Below are positions 6,018 through 14,340 of a DNA stretch of 20,696 nt, one piece after another. Positions within the stretch are counted from its first letter, which is position 1. Each line of letters begins with the position of its first letter. Under the pieces are notes generated by a model, which was not told the DNA's origin, did no database searches, and saw nothing but the letters and a program-made list of their open reading frames with translations. Where the stretch lies: positions 1 through 20,696 of the forward strand of contig JALRFC010000007.1 of NCBI GenBank assembly GCA_023253875.1. The letters are read 5' to 3'. The translations under genes were made by a program, and so were the position numbers. Source of the DNA: Candidatus Kapaibacterium sp. (GTDB taxonomy: Bacteria > Bacteroidota > Ignavibacteria > Kapaibacteriales > UBA961).

Positions 6018-7907
6018 ATGGCAAGCTTTGTTCTGTTCATTCTTTTTTCATCTATTGTCAAAGCACAAGATGATGCAGTCGGCATGGATGAATCCACATT
6101 CATTTCCACACAGCAACAATTCGATGCCTTAGATTATTATGCCGTGCATCCATTGGACTTGCGAACTATTTCCGATGAGATTTTGCTTCTTCCCGGCATG
6201 ACACCACGATTACATCGTTTACTCAAACGTTTGATCAAAGAAAATCCCAATATTGATACCATAGAAGAATTACTAAATCAATCACCAAAGAATATAGATA
6301 CTTCCATTCGTCGAATTCTCCTCATGTGTACTGTCATGGGCAATCCACATACACAGATTCACGGAAGACATCGAATGCGCATTTCACACTCCACGCCGGA
6401 TGTACGAGGATTCACAGAAGAAAAATTTCTTGGTTCGAAAGAATCCTTCATGCAACGATTATACATTGGAAATCAGCGTTATACATTGGCTTTATCCTAT
6501 GGAAAACATAGTGGTGAATCATATTCAAATGGTATGGTTCATGGATCAATTCAATATGCGAATAATCATCTGAAATTGATAATTGGTGATCATTCTCTTG
6601 AGCATGGAATGGGTGGTTTGCTTGCTTCAGGAATTTCCATAGCTGATCTTACGAGACCCACCCAAAGAGCATTACGATGGTCGAGCTCAATACGACAAAC
6701 AACATCGCTCATCGAATCTTCCAATTTTAGAGGTATTGGTATGCAATATCTCTTTGAACACACTGCAATGAAACATATAGTCGGCATAAGTTATTCCCAA
6801 AGGAATAGACATGCGGTTATCAATGATGTAGGATTACTCACAAGTTTTCCTAGCATTACCTATGCAAGAACGGATCAAGAATTAAATCAGAGAGAAGGAA
6901 CAAAAGAGATTCGCGTAGCCATGTTTCATACCATTCAATCTGACAATTCATCACTCTCTGTCGCGGGACTGTATCAATCCTATGCACATGCAATCGCACC
7001 CACAGCTTATACCATAGGTGAGCAAGAACAATGGATGTATTCTTTAGATATGCAATCAGACTTCCTTAATGGATGGACTTTGACAGGAAATATACTATGT
7101 GATAAACGATGGAATTTGGGTGGAATGCTTACCATACATCATGATGGAGGCAAACATGATCAAGCAATCATGATGCGATATTTTGATCCTGATATTCGCT
7201 CTCCCATTGGTCAATCATTTGGAAGAAGCGGAATCTGTTCAAATGATTTTGGTTTTCATCTATTGATGAATGGTGCGATGGGTTCAATCTCTTATGCACT
7301 CTCGAATGAAGTATATGCACAAGCAAGGATTCCAAGCAATGCAACTCATATCAGAAAAGGAATTCGCATGATTGGACAAGTGATATATACTCATGATAAT
7401 ACGAATATCCTCTGCAGACTCATCAATGAGATTCGATCTGCAGAGAAGCCATCACAGAAACAGCAATCGGAAACAGATTGGAGAATCAGATCGGAGATTT
7501 CACATACGGGAAGTGCAATACGAAGCGTGGCAAGAGTGGAGTCACATATTGTCAGTCCTGATCGAATGCCATCTTATGGCATTGGCTGTGCTTTGGAATT
7601 TCATTCCATCAAAACAGCAAGTCCATGGAATTGGTCCATTCGTATAGCATGGGCTCAAACTGACAATTTCGATTCGGCGATATATCTTCCCGAGACGGGA
7701 TTGCCGGGTCAATTACTCATAGATCCACTCTATGGAATAGGAACAATGTCCGCCGGAAAGGTTACATATACAGTTGGAAGAACAACATTCTCCGGTTCAA
7801 TACGACAAAGATTCAAGCCCAAAGAAGAAACACTTGGATCAGGATGGTTGCGTATAGATGGGAATCATGAAACCGAATTTCATCTGCAAACTGACATCAC
7901 TTTTTGA
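6018..7907 (+). CDS. helix-hairpin-helix / outer-membrane beta-barrel protein
   Basis: A 629-residue secreted protein. It begins with a very short signal-like segment (SFVLFILFSSIVKA|QDD) that lacks the usual positive n-region. Residues about 35-85 resemble a ComEA-like helix-hairpin-helix: HPLDLRTISDEILLLPGMTPRLHRLLKRLI followed by IDTIEELL. The rest is long, glycine- and aromatic-containing, with alternating strand-like stretches ending in a terminal phenylalanine (LQTDITF), typical of a large outer-membrane barrel. Proteins with this HhH-plus-barrel layout are known in Bacteroidota but, to my knowledge, have no established function. The start at 6018 is the only ATG after an in-frame TGA at 5997; AGGGGG at 6008-6013 is 4 bases upstream. 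The 3' end overlaps the convergent methyltransferase gene by 11 bases with no terminator between them. Confidence 0.72.
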   Translation: MASFVLFILFSSIVKAQDDAVGMDESTFISTQQQFDALDYYAVHPLDLRTISDEILLLPGMTPRLHRLLKRLIKENPNIDTIEELLNQSPKNIDTSIRRILLMCTVMGNPHTQIHGRHRMRISHSTPDVRGFTEEKFLGSKESFMQRLYIGNQRYTLALSYGKHSGESYSNGMVHGSIQYANNHLKLIIGDHSLEHGMGGLLASGISIADLTRPTQRALRWSSSIRQTTSLIESSNFRGIGMQYLFEHTAMKHIVGISYSQRNRHAVINDVGLLTSFPSITYARTDQELNQREGTKEIRVAMFHTIQSDNSSLSVAGLYQSYAHAIAPTAYTIGEQEQWMYSLDMQSDFLNGWTLTGNILCDKRWNLGGMLTIHHDGGKHDQAIMMRYFDPDIRSPIGQSFGRSGICSNDFGFHLLMNGAMGSISYALSNEVYAQARIPSNATHIRKGIRMIGQVIYTHDNTNILCRLINEIRSAEKPSQKQQSETDWRIRSEISHTGSAIRSVARVESHIVSPDRMPSYGIGCALEFHSIKTASPWNWSIRIAWAQTDNFDSAIYLPETGLPGQLLIDPLYGIGTMSAGKVTYTVGRTTFSGSIRQRFKPKEETLGSGWLRIDGNHETEFHLQTDITF

Positions 7908-9153
7908 TGATTTCATATAATTTGGGGGTTACATGCCAACGTTTGCTTGCTTCTTCAAATCGAATCAGGGCATCTTTTCTATGTTGCGCAGGCATGAGTG
8001 GAATATGCTTTGCGCGAATCATCACATTTTTTGCAGTATGTTCAAGCGGTGTGAATTCAATCAAATCACTACTATATCCTTCAGAAATCAAGAGATCTCT
8101 CCGCATGGAATCGGTGAGCATATCGCCTAGTCGTTCTTTCATAATGCCATCTCGAATAAGAAATGACTCTTCAGGTGGCATATGACGAATATCCATTTGT
8201 TCTTGGACATAGTGATGACAACAAGGCGCAGCAAGAATAATATCTGCATTCATCTTCAATGCCAATGCAAGGGCATCATCGGTCGCGGTATCACATGCAT
8301 GTAATGCAATGACAATCACTGTTGCATTCGAGATATGCTGTGGTTGAGCATCTTGAATCGCATGTTCAATGAAATGCACATGATCATCGAATGATAGTGC
8401 ATGTGCGGTTTTTATACAAGATGCAATCAATTCAGGGTTTCTTTCAATACCGGTCAGCACTGCATGTACTTGTTTGATAGTACGGAGATACCATAACAAT
8501 GCGAAACTCACATATGCCTGACCGCATCCACAATCAATGATATGCATATCTGATGACTCATCAGCATAGTGTTCGAACATACGTATGAAGTGATTGATCT
8601 GCACATATTTATCGCGCATGGCCGGAATGATAGTCAATGTATCATCACAAATTCCGATTGCCCGAAGAAGGAGTCCGGCATTTTCCGGATAGATGAGCAT
8701 GTCTTTCTCCGATTGTTCCTGCCATTGTCGTTTGGATGCATGTGCATAGTGATGCAAAACGTTCTTTCCGATTTTACCAACTTTCGGAAATTTCAGAAAG
8801 AGATCCTTTTGTGGAGTTTGTATATGCCATTGTCTGAATGGTAAGTGAAGCATTTGATCAATCACCATATACATATCTTCGATTGATGCAATGTTCAGGG
8901 CATGAGTATACGATTTATTTGTGGTGATGATATCAAGATACATAGCATCGGGACTGGGGTGCATATTGCGAATGATGCACTTTTTGCAGTCTGTATAGGA
9001 GATATCTTTACCGGGAAAGATCAAATCCACTCCATGTTGTGGATTTGAAAGTGTCATCACAAAACGATGATCATCATGTTTTGCGAGCAGAGTTCTGATG
9101 AGTTCTTGAGCTTCTTGTATCATATTCAAAATTACGAAAGACATTCCATTCAT
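7897..9153 (-). CDS. SAM-dependent methyltransferase (Methyltransf_32-like)
   Basis: A 418-residue protein with an uncharacterised N-terminal half and a class I methyltransferase domain from about residue 180. It has motif I IIDCGCGQAYVSF (205-217), an acidic loop GIERNPELI (235-243), ALHACDTATDDALALAL (283-299) and LAAPCCHHY (307-315). The HACDTATD and APCC signatures match the family that includes eukaryotic METTL25/GSTCD-type and TRMT13-type proteins; the bacterial members' substrate is not known to me, so RNA is only a guess. The protein is unusually rich in histidine and methionine. ATG starts also exist four and eleven codons in; no strong ribosome binding site decides between them. It is transcribed divergently from the membrane protein at 9208. 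Confidence 0.82.
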   Translation of the reverse strand: MNGMSFVILNMIQEAQELIRTLLAKHDDHRFVMTLSNPQHGVDLIFPGKDISYTDCKKCIIRNMHPSPDAMYLDIITTNKSYTHALNIASIEDMYMVIDQMLHLPFRQWHIQTPQKDLFLKFPKVGKIGKNVLHHYAHASKRQWQEQSEKDMLIYPENAGLLLRAIGICDDTLTIIPAMRDKYVQINHFIRMFEHYADESSDMHIIDCGCGQAYVSFALLWYLRTIKQVHAVLTGIERNPELIASCIKTAHALSFDDHVHFIEHAIQDAQPQHISNATVIVIALHACDTATDDALALALKMNADIILAAPCCHHYVQEQMDIRHMPPEESFLIRDGIMKERLGDMLTDSMRRDLLISEGYSSDLIEFTPLEHTAKNVMIRAKHIPLMPAQHRKDALIRFEEASKRWHVTPKLYEIIKK

Positions 9154-9179
9154 ATCAATTCACATCCATTTCATTTTCC

Positions 9180-9187
9180 TAAGTTTG
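9180..9187 (+). promoter_or_regulatory. candidate -7 box (TAAGTTTG)
   Basis: TAAGTTTG fits the Bacteroidota -7 consensus TAnnTTTG and lies 20 bases before the ATG at 9208 in the divergent region 9154-9207. No clear TTTG -33 box is seen at the usual distance, so this is tentative. Confidence 0.35.
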
Positions 9188-9207
9188 AGAAATACTTGGG
9201 ATTCAGC

Positions 9208-9990
9208 ATGAACATACATTCTCTTCAAATCAGATTTTCAGAACTCTTGATGCAGTTCTTTCGGTATATGTCGAGCTTTGGCTTCGATCTCATGAAACAG
9301 ATCATTGTATTCGCAGGAGTACCCACATTCATCTCATCCTTTTTATTGACCTTTCCTGCAAGGCCACTCGATACATCAACAATCATCGTTGAAGCAGGAT
9401 TTTCTTGGGATAGCCATCTAGTACCTGTAGCCGGCATACTTTTATTCAGCATCCTGAGCATAATTCTCACTTTGCAGATTTCCACGATTCACTCACAATA
9501 TTGCTTGAAATATGAAGAAATACCGAGTCGAGAGTTGATTACTCAATATCTACTAGAAACCATGCCGAGATCCTTTGGAGCATGTATGCTACTTTGTATT
9601 GCCATATCCATCGGACTGATTCTCTGCATTCTTCCCGGAATCTATATCATGTCAGCAGGGGTACTGCTCTTTCCACTCATCCATGATACTGATATCTCCA
9701 TCTTTTCGGGCTTGCAATTATCCGTCACATATATTCGGCATCATGCACTGAAACCACTTGCATTTATGCTACTTATATCGTTCATCACTTCGATTCCCTC
9801 CACAGCACTTGGCTTTCTTACTGAGATTCCAATTCCGGTACTCGATTCCTTCATGCCAAGAATCATATTCATGCTAAATGCACTCATCAGCATACTGACA
9901 TTGGGCATGATTTCAGTGTTTGGGGTCATTTTACACAAAGAACTCCTGAAAGGCACTGACTTCGCCATACCTATTGCCCCGATTAAGTGA
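9208..9990 (+). CDS. hypothetical multi-pass membrane protein
   Basis: From the ATG at 9208 the protein is 260 residues; the same frame is open back to 9067, but that part overlaps the divergent methyltransferase gene and reads as non-coding. It has about five or six hydrophobic segments: near 28-48 (IIVFAGVPTFISSFLL), 72-92 (LVPVAGILLFSILSIILTL), 128-160 (a long one containing LILCILPGIYIMSAGVLLFPLI), 188-208 and 225-248. The P-G-I-Y...F-P-L-I pattern resembles that of DUF4013/YciC-like or glycerophosphodiester-phosphodiesterase membrane domains, but I cannot assign a family firmly. It is single-gene length with a candidate -7 box in front and the purS promoter region behind it. No function is proposed. 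Confidence 0.7.
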   Translation: MNIHSLQIRFSELLMQFFRYMSSFGFDLMKQIIVFAGVPTFISSFLLTFPARPLDTSTIIVEAGFSWDSHLVPVAGILLFSILSIILTLQISTIHSQYCLKYEEIPSRELITQYLLETMPRSFGACMLLCIAISIGLILCILPGIYIMSAGVLLFPLIHDTDISIFSGLQLSVTYIRHHALKPLAFMLLISFITSIPSTALGFLTEIPIPVLDSFMPRIIFMLNALISILTLGMISVFGVILHKELLKGTDFAIPIAPIK

Positions 9991-9998
9991 GTATTTCG

Positions 9999-10006
9999 TA
10001 TTTTTG
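9999..10006 (+). promoter_or_regulatory. candidate -7 box for purSQ (TATTTTTG)
   Basis: TATTTTTG exactly fits TAnnTTTG and lies 36 bases before the purS ATG. A TATTG at 9972-9976 lies 22 bases upstream, a poor and slightly distant -33 box. The placement between two genes and the leader length are reasonable. Confidence 0.4.
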
Positions 10007-10041
10007 ACCACAATCATCGACCATTACATCGGATTTCTTCA

Positions 10042-10314
10042 ATGAAGCATTTCAAGGCAATGATCACCGTAACATTGCGCAAGAGCATTTTGGATGTGCA
10101 AGGCAAGACAGTGGAGCATGCATTGCATTCCACGAATTTCACATCCATTGAGCATGTTCGCATCGGAAAATATGTAGAATTGTTTGTTCATGCTGATTCT
10201 GCTGAGCAAGCCATGAATATTGTGGATGATGCGTGTAAAAACATCATCGCGAATCCGATCATGGAAGATCATCATATTGAATTGCAGGAAGTTTCTGTCG
10301 GAGAAACAGCATGA
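10042..10314 (+). CDS. purS: phosphoribosylformylglycinamidine synthase subunit PurS
   Basis: Small (90-residue) subunit of the three-part FGAM synthase (PurL-PurQ-PurS), the fourth step of de novo purine synthesis; PurS bridges PurQ and PurL and helps pass ammonia. The sequence starts with the PurS pattern of a short beta strand, ITVTLRKSILDVQGKTVEHAL, followed by a ferredoxin-like alternation and the ending IIANPIMEDHHIEL, close to the NPV.E.Y.I/V end of the family. Its stop overlaps the purQ start by four bases (ATGA), the usual purSQ arrangement, so the neighbour confirms the call. No good Shine-Dalgarno is seen ahead of the ATG. A longer minus-strand ORF covers this gene and is taken as a shadow. 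Confidence 0.93.
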   Translation: MKHFKAMITVTLRKSILDVQGKTVEHALHSTNFTSIEHVRIGKYVELFVHADSAEQAMNIVDDACKNIIANPIMEDHHIELQEVSVGETA

Positions 10315-11009
10315 AATTCGGCATAGTCGTTTTTCCCGGTTCGAATTGTGATCATGATGCATGGTATGCCACTTCACACAATGCAGGTGCGGAAGCACAT
10401 ATGCTCTGGCATAAGGATACAACCATACCTGCCGATATTGACTGCGTGATCCTTCCGGGTGGTTTTTCCTATGGCGACTATCTCCGTTGCGGTGCCATTG
10501 CGAGAGTTTCTCCCATTATGTCTGCGGTACGCGAGCATGCACAGAAAGGAAAATATGTACTTGGAATTTGTAATGGATTTCAGATCCTTACAGAGTCAGG
10601 ATTATTGCCTGGAGTATTATTAAGAAATACATCATTGTCCTTCATTTGCAAGGATATTTATCTTCGTACAGAGCAGATTCTTTCACCTTTCACAAATGCA
10701 ATGGAGCAGGGGCAGATTCTACGAGTGCCCATTGCACATGGCGAGGGAAATTATTTTGCCGATGAAGAAACGATTCATATTCTGGAGCAGGAGCAAAGAA
10801 TTGCTTTCCGATATTGTGATGCAAATGGCAATGCAAGCATGGAATCCAATCCGAATGGCTCAATCAACAATATTGCCGGCATCTTGAATGATACTGGCAA
10901 TGTTCTTGGGATGATGCCTCATCCCGAACGCTGTTGCGATCCATTATTGGGTAATAGCGATGGTCTTGGCGTGTTTACTTCACTCATGCAGACGGTCGGC
11001 TTAGTCTGA
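10311..11009 (+). CDS. purQ: phosphoribosylformylglycinamidine synthase glutaminase subunit PurQ
   Basis: Class I glutamine amidotransferase that supplies ammonia to PurL for FGAM synthesis. The 232-residue protein is full length for PurQ. Visible features are the N-terminal FGIVVFPGSNCDHDA, the oxyanion segment LPGGFSYGDYLRCGAIA (about 48-64), the nucleophile C87 in GICNGFQ, the IAHGEGNY segment (141-148), and the catalytic H204 and E206 in MMPHPER. It is translationally coupled to purS by an ATGA overlap. PurL is not in this window. A tatA gene starts 25 bases downstream on the same strand, so the pur and tat genes may share a transcript. Confidence 0.97.
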   Translation: MKFGIVVFPGSNCDHDAWYATSHNAGAEAHMLWHKDTTIPADIDCVILPGGFSYGDYLRCGAIARVSPIMSAVREHAQKGKYVLGICNGFQILTESGLLPGVLLRNTSLSFICKDIYLRTEQILSPFTNAMEQGQILRVPIAHGEGNYFADEETIHILEQEQRIAFRYCDANGNASMESNPNGSINNIAGILNDTGNVLGMMPHPERCCDPLLGNSDGLGVFTSLMQTVGLV

Positions 11010-11034
11010 TCCGAGCATTTTTCAAGAGGTTATT

Positions 11035-11217
11035 ATGGGTTTTCTTCCGGGCGGTTCTGAATGGCTCATTATTCTGCTTTTCATCATCATATTTTTTGGT
11101 GCAAAGAAAATTCCTGAATTGATGCGTGGACTTGGTAGCGGAATTCGTGAATTCAAGAATGCAGCCAATCCGAATGAAGACAAAGAGTCAAAAAATGATG
11201 CCCCAAAGGGCGAGTGA
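11035..11217 (+). CDS. tatA: Sec-independent translocase subunit TatA
   Basis: A 60-residue TatA-type protein of the twin-arginine export pathway, which moves folded proteins across the inner membrane. One N-terminal membrane helix (EWLIILLFIIIFF) is followed by the conserved hinge FGAKKIPEL, an amphipathic helix (MRGLGSGIREFKNA) and a short, highly charged tail, exactly the TatA layout. AAGAGG at 11024-11029 is five bases before the ATG. It is followed after 31 bases by a TatB-like gene; tatC is not in the window. Confidence 0.93.
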   Translation: MGFLPGGSEWLIILLFIIIFFGAKKIPELMRGLGSGIREFKNAANPNEDKESKNDAPKGE

Positions 11218-11248
11218 TTCTTGCATAGTTCAATAATCATGAAATCCT

Positions 11249-11599
11249 ATGTTTGATATCGGTGGTGCTGAATTCCTCCTCATTGGTCTGGCAATATTGA
11301 TGTTGTTTGGTCCAAAAAAAATTCCTGAAATCATGCAAGCGATCGGGAAAGGGATACGGTATTTCCGTCAGGCGCAAGAAGACATCAAAACGCAGATTCG
11401 GGATATTTCCACCGAAGTGGAAAAGCAGACGGATTTGAGTGCCGCAATAACGCATACAAGCAAAGAAGGCACTGAACATGTTGAACTGCATGCGGACATG
11501 ACGGAAACCATCACCATCAAACCTGCTGAAGGTTCAGTAGCACTTCATCACACGAATGAGACTGATCAAGCATGGAATGATTCCGAAGAACAATCATGA
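11249..11599 (+). CDS. tatB: TatB-like translocase subunit
   Basis: A 116-residue protein starting MFDIGGAEFLLIGLAILML, which matches the MFDIG..E start of TatB proteins including the conserved Glu at position 8, then FGPKKIPEIM with the Gly-Pro hinge, a longer amphipathic helix (IGKGIRYFRQAQEDIKTQI) and an extended acidic tail of about 60 residues. The KKIPE part is shared with TatA, so annotation pipelines may label it TatA/E. In the Tat pathway TatB sits with TatC in the signal-peptide receptor, while TatA forms the pore. Its stop overlaps the next gene by four bases (ATGA). Confidence 0.85.
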   Translation: MFDIGGAEFLLIGLAILMLFGPKKIPEIMQAIGKGIRYFRQAQEDIKTQIRDISTEVEKQTDLSAAITHTSKEGTEHVELHADMTETITIKPAEGSVALHHTNETDQAWNDSEEQS

Positions 11600-12102
11600 A
11601 AGCTGTGATCATTCATATGATACTATGGGTGAATTGCTTTGGCATCATGATAGCACAAGATTCATTGCAACAACACATCCCACAAAAATCTCCTGCTATG
11701 GCCATAGCATATACTGCTGTATTTCCAGGACTTGGACAGATCTATGTTGAATCCTATTGGAAAGCACCCATAGCGGCAGGAGCAGCTCTCTTTTTTGCAT
11801 ATCAGATTGCATCCTATCACTCCACATACTCTGAAAAATCAAACATCTATGACAATTTAATTGCTCAAGGTTTGACCCGTTCTGATCCTCGAATGCAGAT
11901 TGCCATTCGAGAGAAGGAGTTTTACAATAATGCACGGGACATCAATGGGCTATGGCTATTGGGGATCTATGGCATTGCCGCAGTGGATGCATATGTCGGA
12001 GCGCATATGATGGAGTTTGATGTTAGCGATAATCTCAGTTTTACCATACTTCCTGATCCATTGAATCAATCAGGAAGAATGCACGTTACATATACCTTTT
12101 AA
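11596..12102 (+). CDS. DUF5683-like membrane protein
   Basis: A 168-residue protein with an N-terminal signal-like segment (VIIHMILWVNCFGIMIAQD), then AIAYTAVFPGLGQIYVESYWKAPIAAGAALFFAY, a pattern I recognise from DUF5683 proteins of Bacteroidota (PGLGQ.Y...YWK.P). A second hydrophobic stretch lies near 125-145 (LWLLGIYGIAAVDAYVGAHM). The C-terminus (LSFTILPDP...MHVTYTF) looks like a beta hairpin with a terminal aromatic. Function is unknown. It is translationally coupled to the tatB-like gene by an ATGA overlap, so it is probably in the same operon. Confidence 0.78.
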   Translation: MKAVIIHMILWVNCFGIMIAQDSLQQHIPQKSPAMAIAYTAVFPGLGQIYVESYWKAPIAAGAALFFAYQIASYHSTYSEKSNIYDNLIAQGLTRSDPRMQIAIREKEFYNNARDINGLWLLGIYGIAAVDAYVGAHMMEFDVSDNLSFTILPDPLNQSGRMHVTYTF

Positions 12103-12160
12103 CATTGAAATCAGGGACATTGCATGCATGCCCAATTTATCAATGAAGTCGCATACTTGG

Positions 12161-12168
12161 TATATTTG
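12161..12168 (+). promoter_or_regulatory. candidate -7 box for the Fe-S oxidoreductase operon (TATATTTG)
   Basis: TATATTTG exactly fits TAnnTTTG, 47 bases before the ATG at 12216. The only -33 candidate is TTTA at 12136-12139, 21 bases upstream. It lies in the 113-base gap after the DUF5683 gene, where a promoter for the next two genes is expected. Confidence 0.4.
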
Positions 12169-12215
12169 CATGCGTTTACACAGCATACAGAATACACACA
12201 TATCCTTGCTTTTTC

Positions 12216-14336
12216 ATGGAAACTAAAAGTACTCTCTTTCTTATCGTATTGACCATAGCCGGTGGCGTGTTCGCAAAGAATGCTGGCCGCTTGGTGCGTT
12301 ATTTGTCTTTTGGTAAATCAGACAATCGCATTGATTCTCTCTTTGCAAGAATCAAACAAACATTGCTTGTTGGATTTGCTCAAACAAAGATTCTTCGTGA
12401 CAAAGTAGCAGGTCCGATTCATGCAGGGATTTTCTGGGGTTTTTTGATACTTCTCTTTTCTGCTGCTGAAGGAGTCATTGAAGGACTCAATCCCGCTTGG
12501 TCTTTCAACTTTCTAGGTCCAATCTATTCCGGAATCACCATTCTCACAGATATTTTCTGTTTGATGATCATACTTGGTACTGCGCTTTCGCTTTGGAGAC
12601 GCTATGTGACAAAAGTAAAGCGTCTGCAAGTGGAGCATGAAAAAGTAGAAGCCGGTTTGATTCTCCTCACGATATTTTCAATTGTCAGTTCCTTGCTCTT
12701 GCAAAACACTGCACGAATTGGAATGGGTGAAGATTTCTCATGGGCTGTGCGACCCGTCGCAAGTTCACTTGCAACCATAATACCGCTTGGTCATGTGAGC
12801 TTTGAGATTTTCTGGTGGCTCCATATGCTTCTTATCTTCTCATTCACCAATTATCTCCCGTTCAGTAAGCATTTGCATGTACTCACTTCGATTCCAAATG
12901 TGTTTTTCAGCAATCTTGGTCCTGTTAATCAACTAGAGAAAATTGATTTTGAGAATGAAGCAATTGTAAAATATGGTGTCACAGACATTGAAGACTTCAC
13001 TTGGAAGACTTTTCTCGACAGTTATACCTGTACTCATTGCGGACGATGCACGAGCGTTTGTCCCGCAAATCAAACTGGGAAAGTACTTGATCCACGTATG
13101 GTTATCATTGGCATACATGATCGCGTGATTGAAAAAGCACCATTGATAGACAAGATTTCGGATTATCGTAAGAATGCTTCCAGAGATGATGTACGCACAG
13201 CAGTTGATGGTATTCTTTCAGGAAAAAGTTCAACTGAATTCGACACAAAAGAGCGCGAACTCTTCACGATGTTACTCAATGAGGAAGAGCAATCCGCTTG
13301 GAATAAAAAACTCATCGGTGATTATGTCAATCCTGATGCATTATGGGCATGCACCACTTGTGGAGCATGCATGGAGGAGTGTCCGGTCAATATCGAACAT
13401 GTTCCGGCAATTGTCGGCATGCGTCGTTCGATGGTAATGATGGAATCTTCATTCAATGAAGAAAGTGCATTGCTCCCTGATATTTATGGAAATATGGAAA
13501 CGAATTCAGTGCCATGGGGTGGATTCAGTGAGCAAGACAGAGCAGCTTGGGCAGATGGAATGAATATCAAAACAGTTGCTGAAGACCCGGAAATGGATGT
13601 ATTATTCTGGGTTGGATGTGCAGGTAGTTTTGATGAAAGAGCCAAGAAAACAACCAAGGCATTTGCAGAGCTCATGCAATTGTCCAATATCAATTTCCGC
13701 ATACTTGGAACAGAGGAACGTTGCACAGGAGATCCAGCGCGCAGATCAGGAAATGAATATTTGGCGACAATGCTTACAACGATGAATGTTGAAACAATGA
13801 ATGCTTATGCTGTGAAGACAATTGTCACGACATGTCCTCATTGTTTTAATACACTCAAAAATGATTATCCGCAATTTGGCGGACATTATGAAGTGATGCA
13901 TCATACGCAGTATATCAAGGATTTGATTGAATCCGGAAGACTTTCGATTGATGCAGACAAAGCTTCTCTCAGCAAGAATGCAATTGCTTATCATGATTCT
14001 TGTTATCTGGGAAGATATAATGAAGAATATGAAGCCCCACGATCTCTACTTGAAAATGTGCCGGGACTTTCTGTGCTCGAGCCTGCCAGATCAAAAGATC
14101 GCGGTTTATGTTGTGGCGCAGGTGGCGGAAGAATGTTCATGGAAGAAATGGTGGGTGATCGAGTGAATATCACACGCACGAATGAATTGCTTGAAACAGG
14201 AGCTTCGACAATTGCAGTGAATTGTCCATTTTGTTCAACAATGATCACTGATGGAGTGAAAGCTGCAGATAAAGTGGATCAAGTACAAGTAAAGGATATA
14301 TCGGAGATTCTCCTTGAATCAGTCAAAAGACAGTGA
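12216..14336 (+). CDS. membrane-bound Fe-S oxidoreductase (EtfD/HdrD-like, NarI-like membrane domain)
   Basis: A 706-residue three-part electron-transfer protein. Residues 1-225 hold about five membrane helices of the nitrate-reductase-gamma type, with histidines placed as heme ligands (H69 in GPIHAGIFWGF, H193, H203). Two [4Fe-4S] motifs follow: C272-C275-C278-C282 (CTHCGRCTSVCP) and C379-C382-C385-C389 (CTTCGACMEECP). The C-terminal half has two CCG (heterodisulfide-reductase) domains: C468, the ERCTGDPARR segment (C503), C540-x2-C543, then C596, LCCGAGGGRMF (C632-C633) and C670-x2-C673. Proteins of this layout, such as mycobacterial EtfD, pass electrons between electron-transfer flavoprotein and the quinone pool; that role here is inferred, and no etf genes are in the window. 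It probably forms an operon with the nitroreductase four bases downstream. Confidence 0.88.
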   Translation: METKSTLFLIVLTIAGGVFAKNAGRLVRYLSFGKSDNRIDSLFARIKQTLLVGFAQTKILRDKVAGPIHAGIFWGFLILLFSAAEGVIEGLNPAWSFNFLGPIYSGITILTDIFCLMIILGTALSLWRRYVTKVKRLQVEHEKVEAGLILLTIFSIVSSLLLQNTARIGMGEDFSWAVRPVASSLATIIPLGHVSFEIFWWLHMLLIFSFTNYLPFSKHLHVLTSIPNVFFSNLGPVNQLEKIDFENEAIVKYGVTDIEDFTWKTFLDSYTCTHCGRCTSVCPANQTGKVLDPRMVIIGIHDRVIEKAPLIDKISDYRKNASRDDVRTAVDGILSGKSSTEFDTKERELFTMLLNEEEQSAWNKKLIGDYVNPDALWACTTCGACMEECPVNIEHVPAIVGMRRSMVMMESSFNEESALLPDIYGNMETNSVPWGGFSEQDRAAWADGMNIKTVAEDPEMDVLFWVGCAGSFDERAKKTTKAFAELMQLSNINFRILGTEERCTGDPARRSGNEYLATMLTTMNVETMNAYAVKTIVTTCPHCFNTLKNDYPQFGGHYEVMHHTQYIKDLIESGRLSIDADKASLSKNAIAYHDSCYLGRYNEEYEAPRSLLENVPGLSVLEPARSKDRGLCCGAGGGRMFMEEMVGDRVNITRTNELLETGASTIAVNCPFCSTMITDGVKAADKVDQVQVKDISEILLESVKRQ

Positions 14337-14340
14337 TGAT

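Noticed and set aside
5997..6018. MATE and HhH-barrel genes in the same frame, as a second possible fusion
   Set aside because: A clear TGA stop separates them and the barrel gene has its own Shine-Dalgarno and signal segment.
9067..9207. N-terminal extension of the membrane protein ORF at 9208
   Set aside because: It overlaps the divergent methyltransferase start and reads as non-coding, lacking any membrane segment; the ATG at 9208 is preferred.
10039..10422. 127-codon minus-strand ORF across purS and the start of purQ
   Set aside because: It lies wholly antisense to two confidently identified genes and its product, rich in Cys, His and Met, resembles no protein; a shadow of purS codon use.
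12114..12133. Possible hairpin GGG(A)CAT...ATGCCC followed by AATTTAT as a terminator of the DUF5683 gene
   Set aside because: The stem is only six pairs with a bulge and the T run is broken; GCATGC-type words are also common here by chance.
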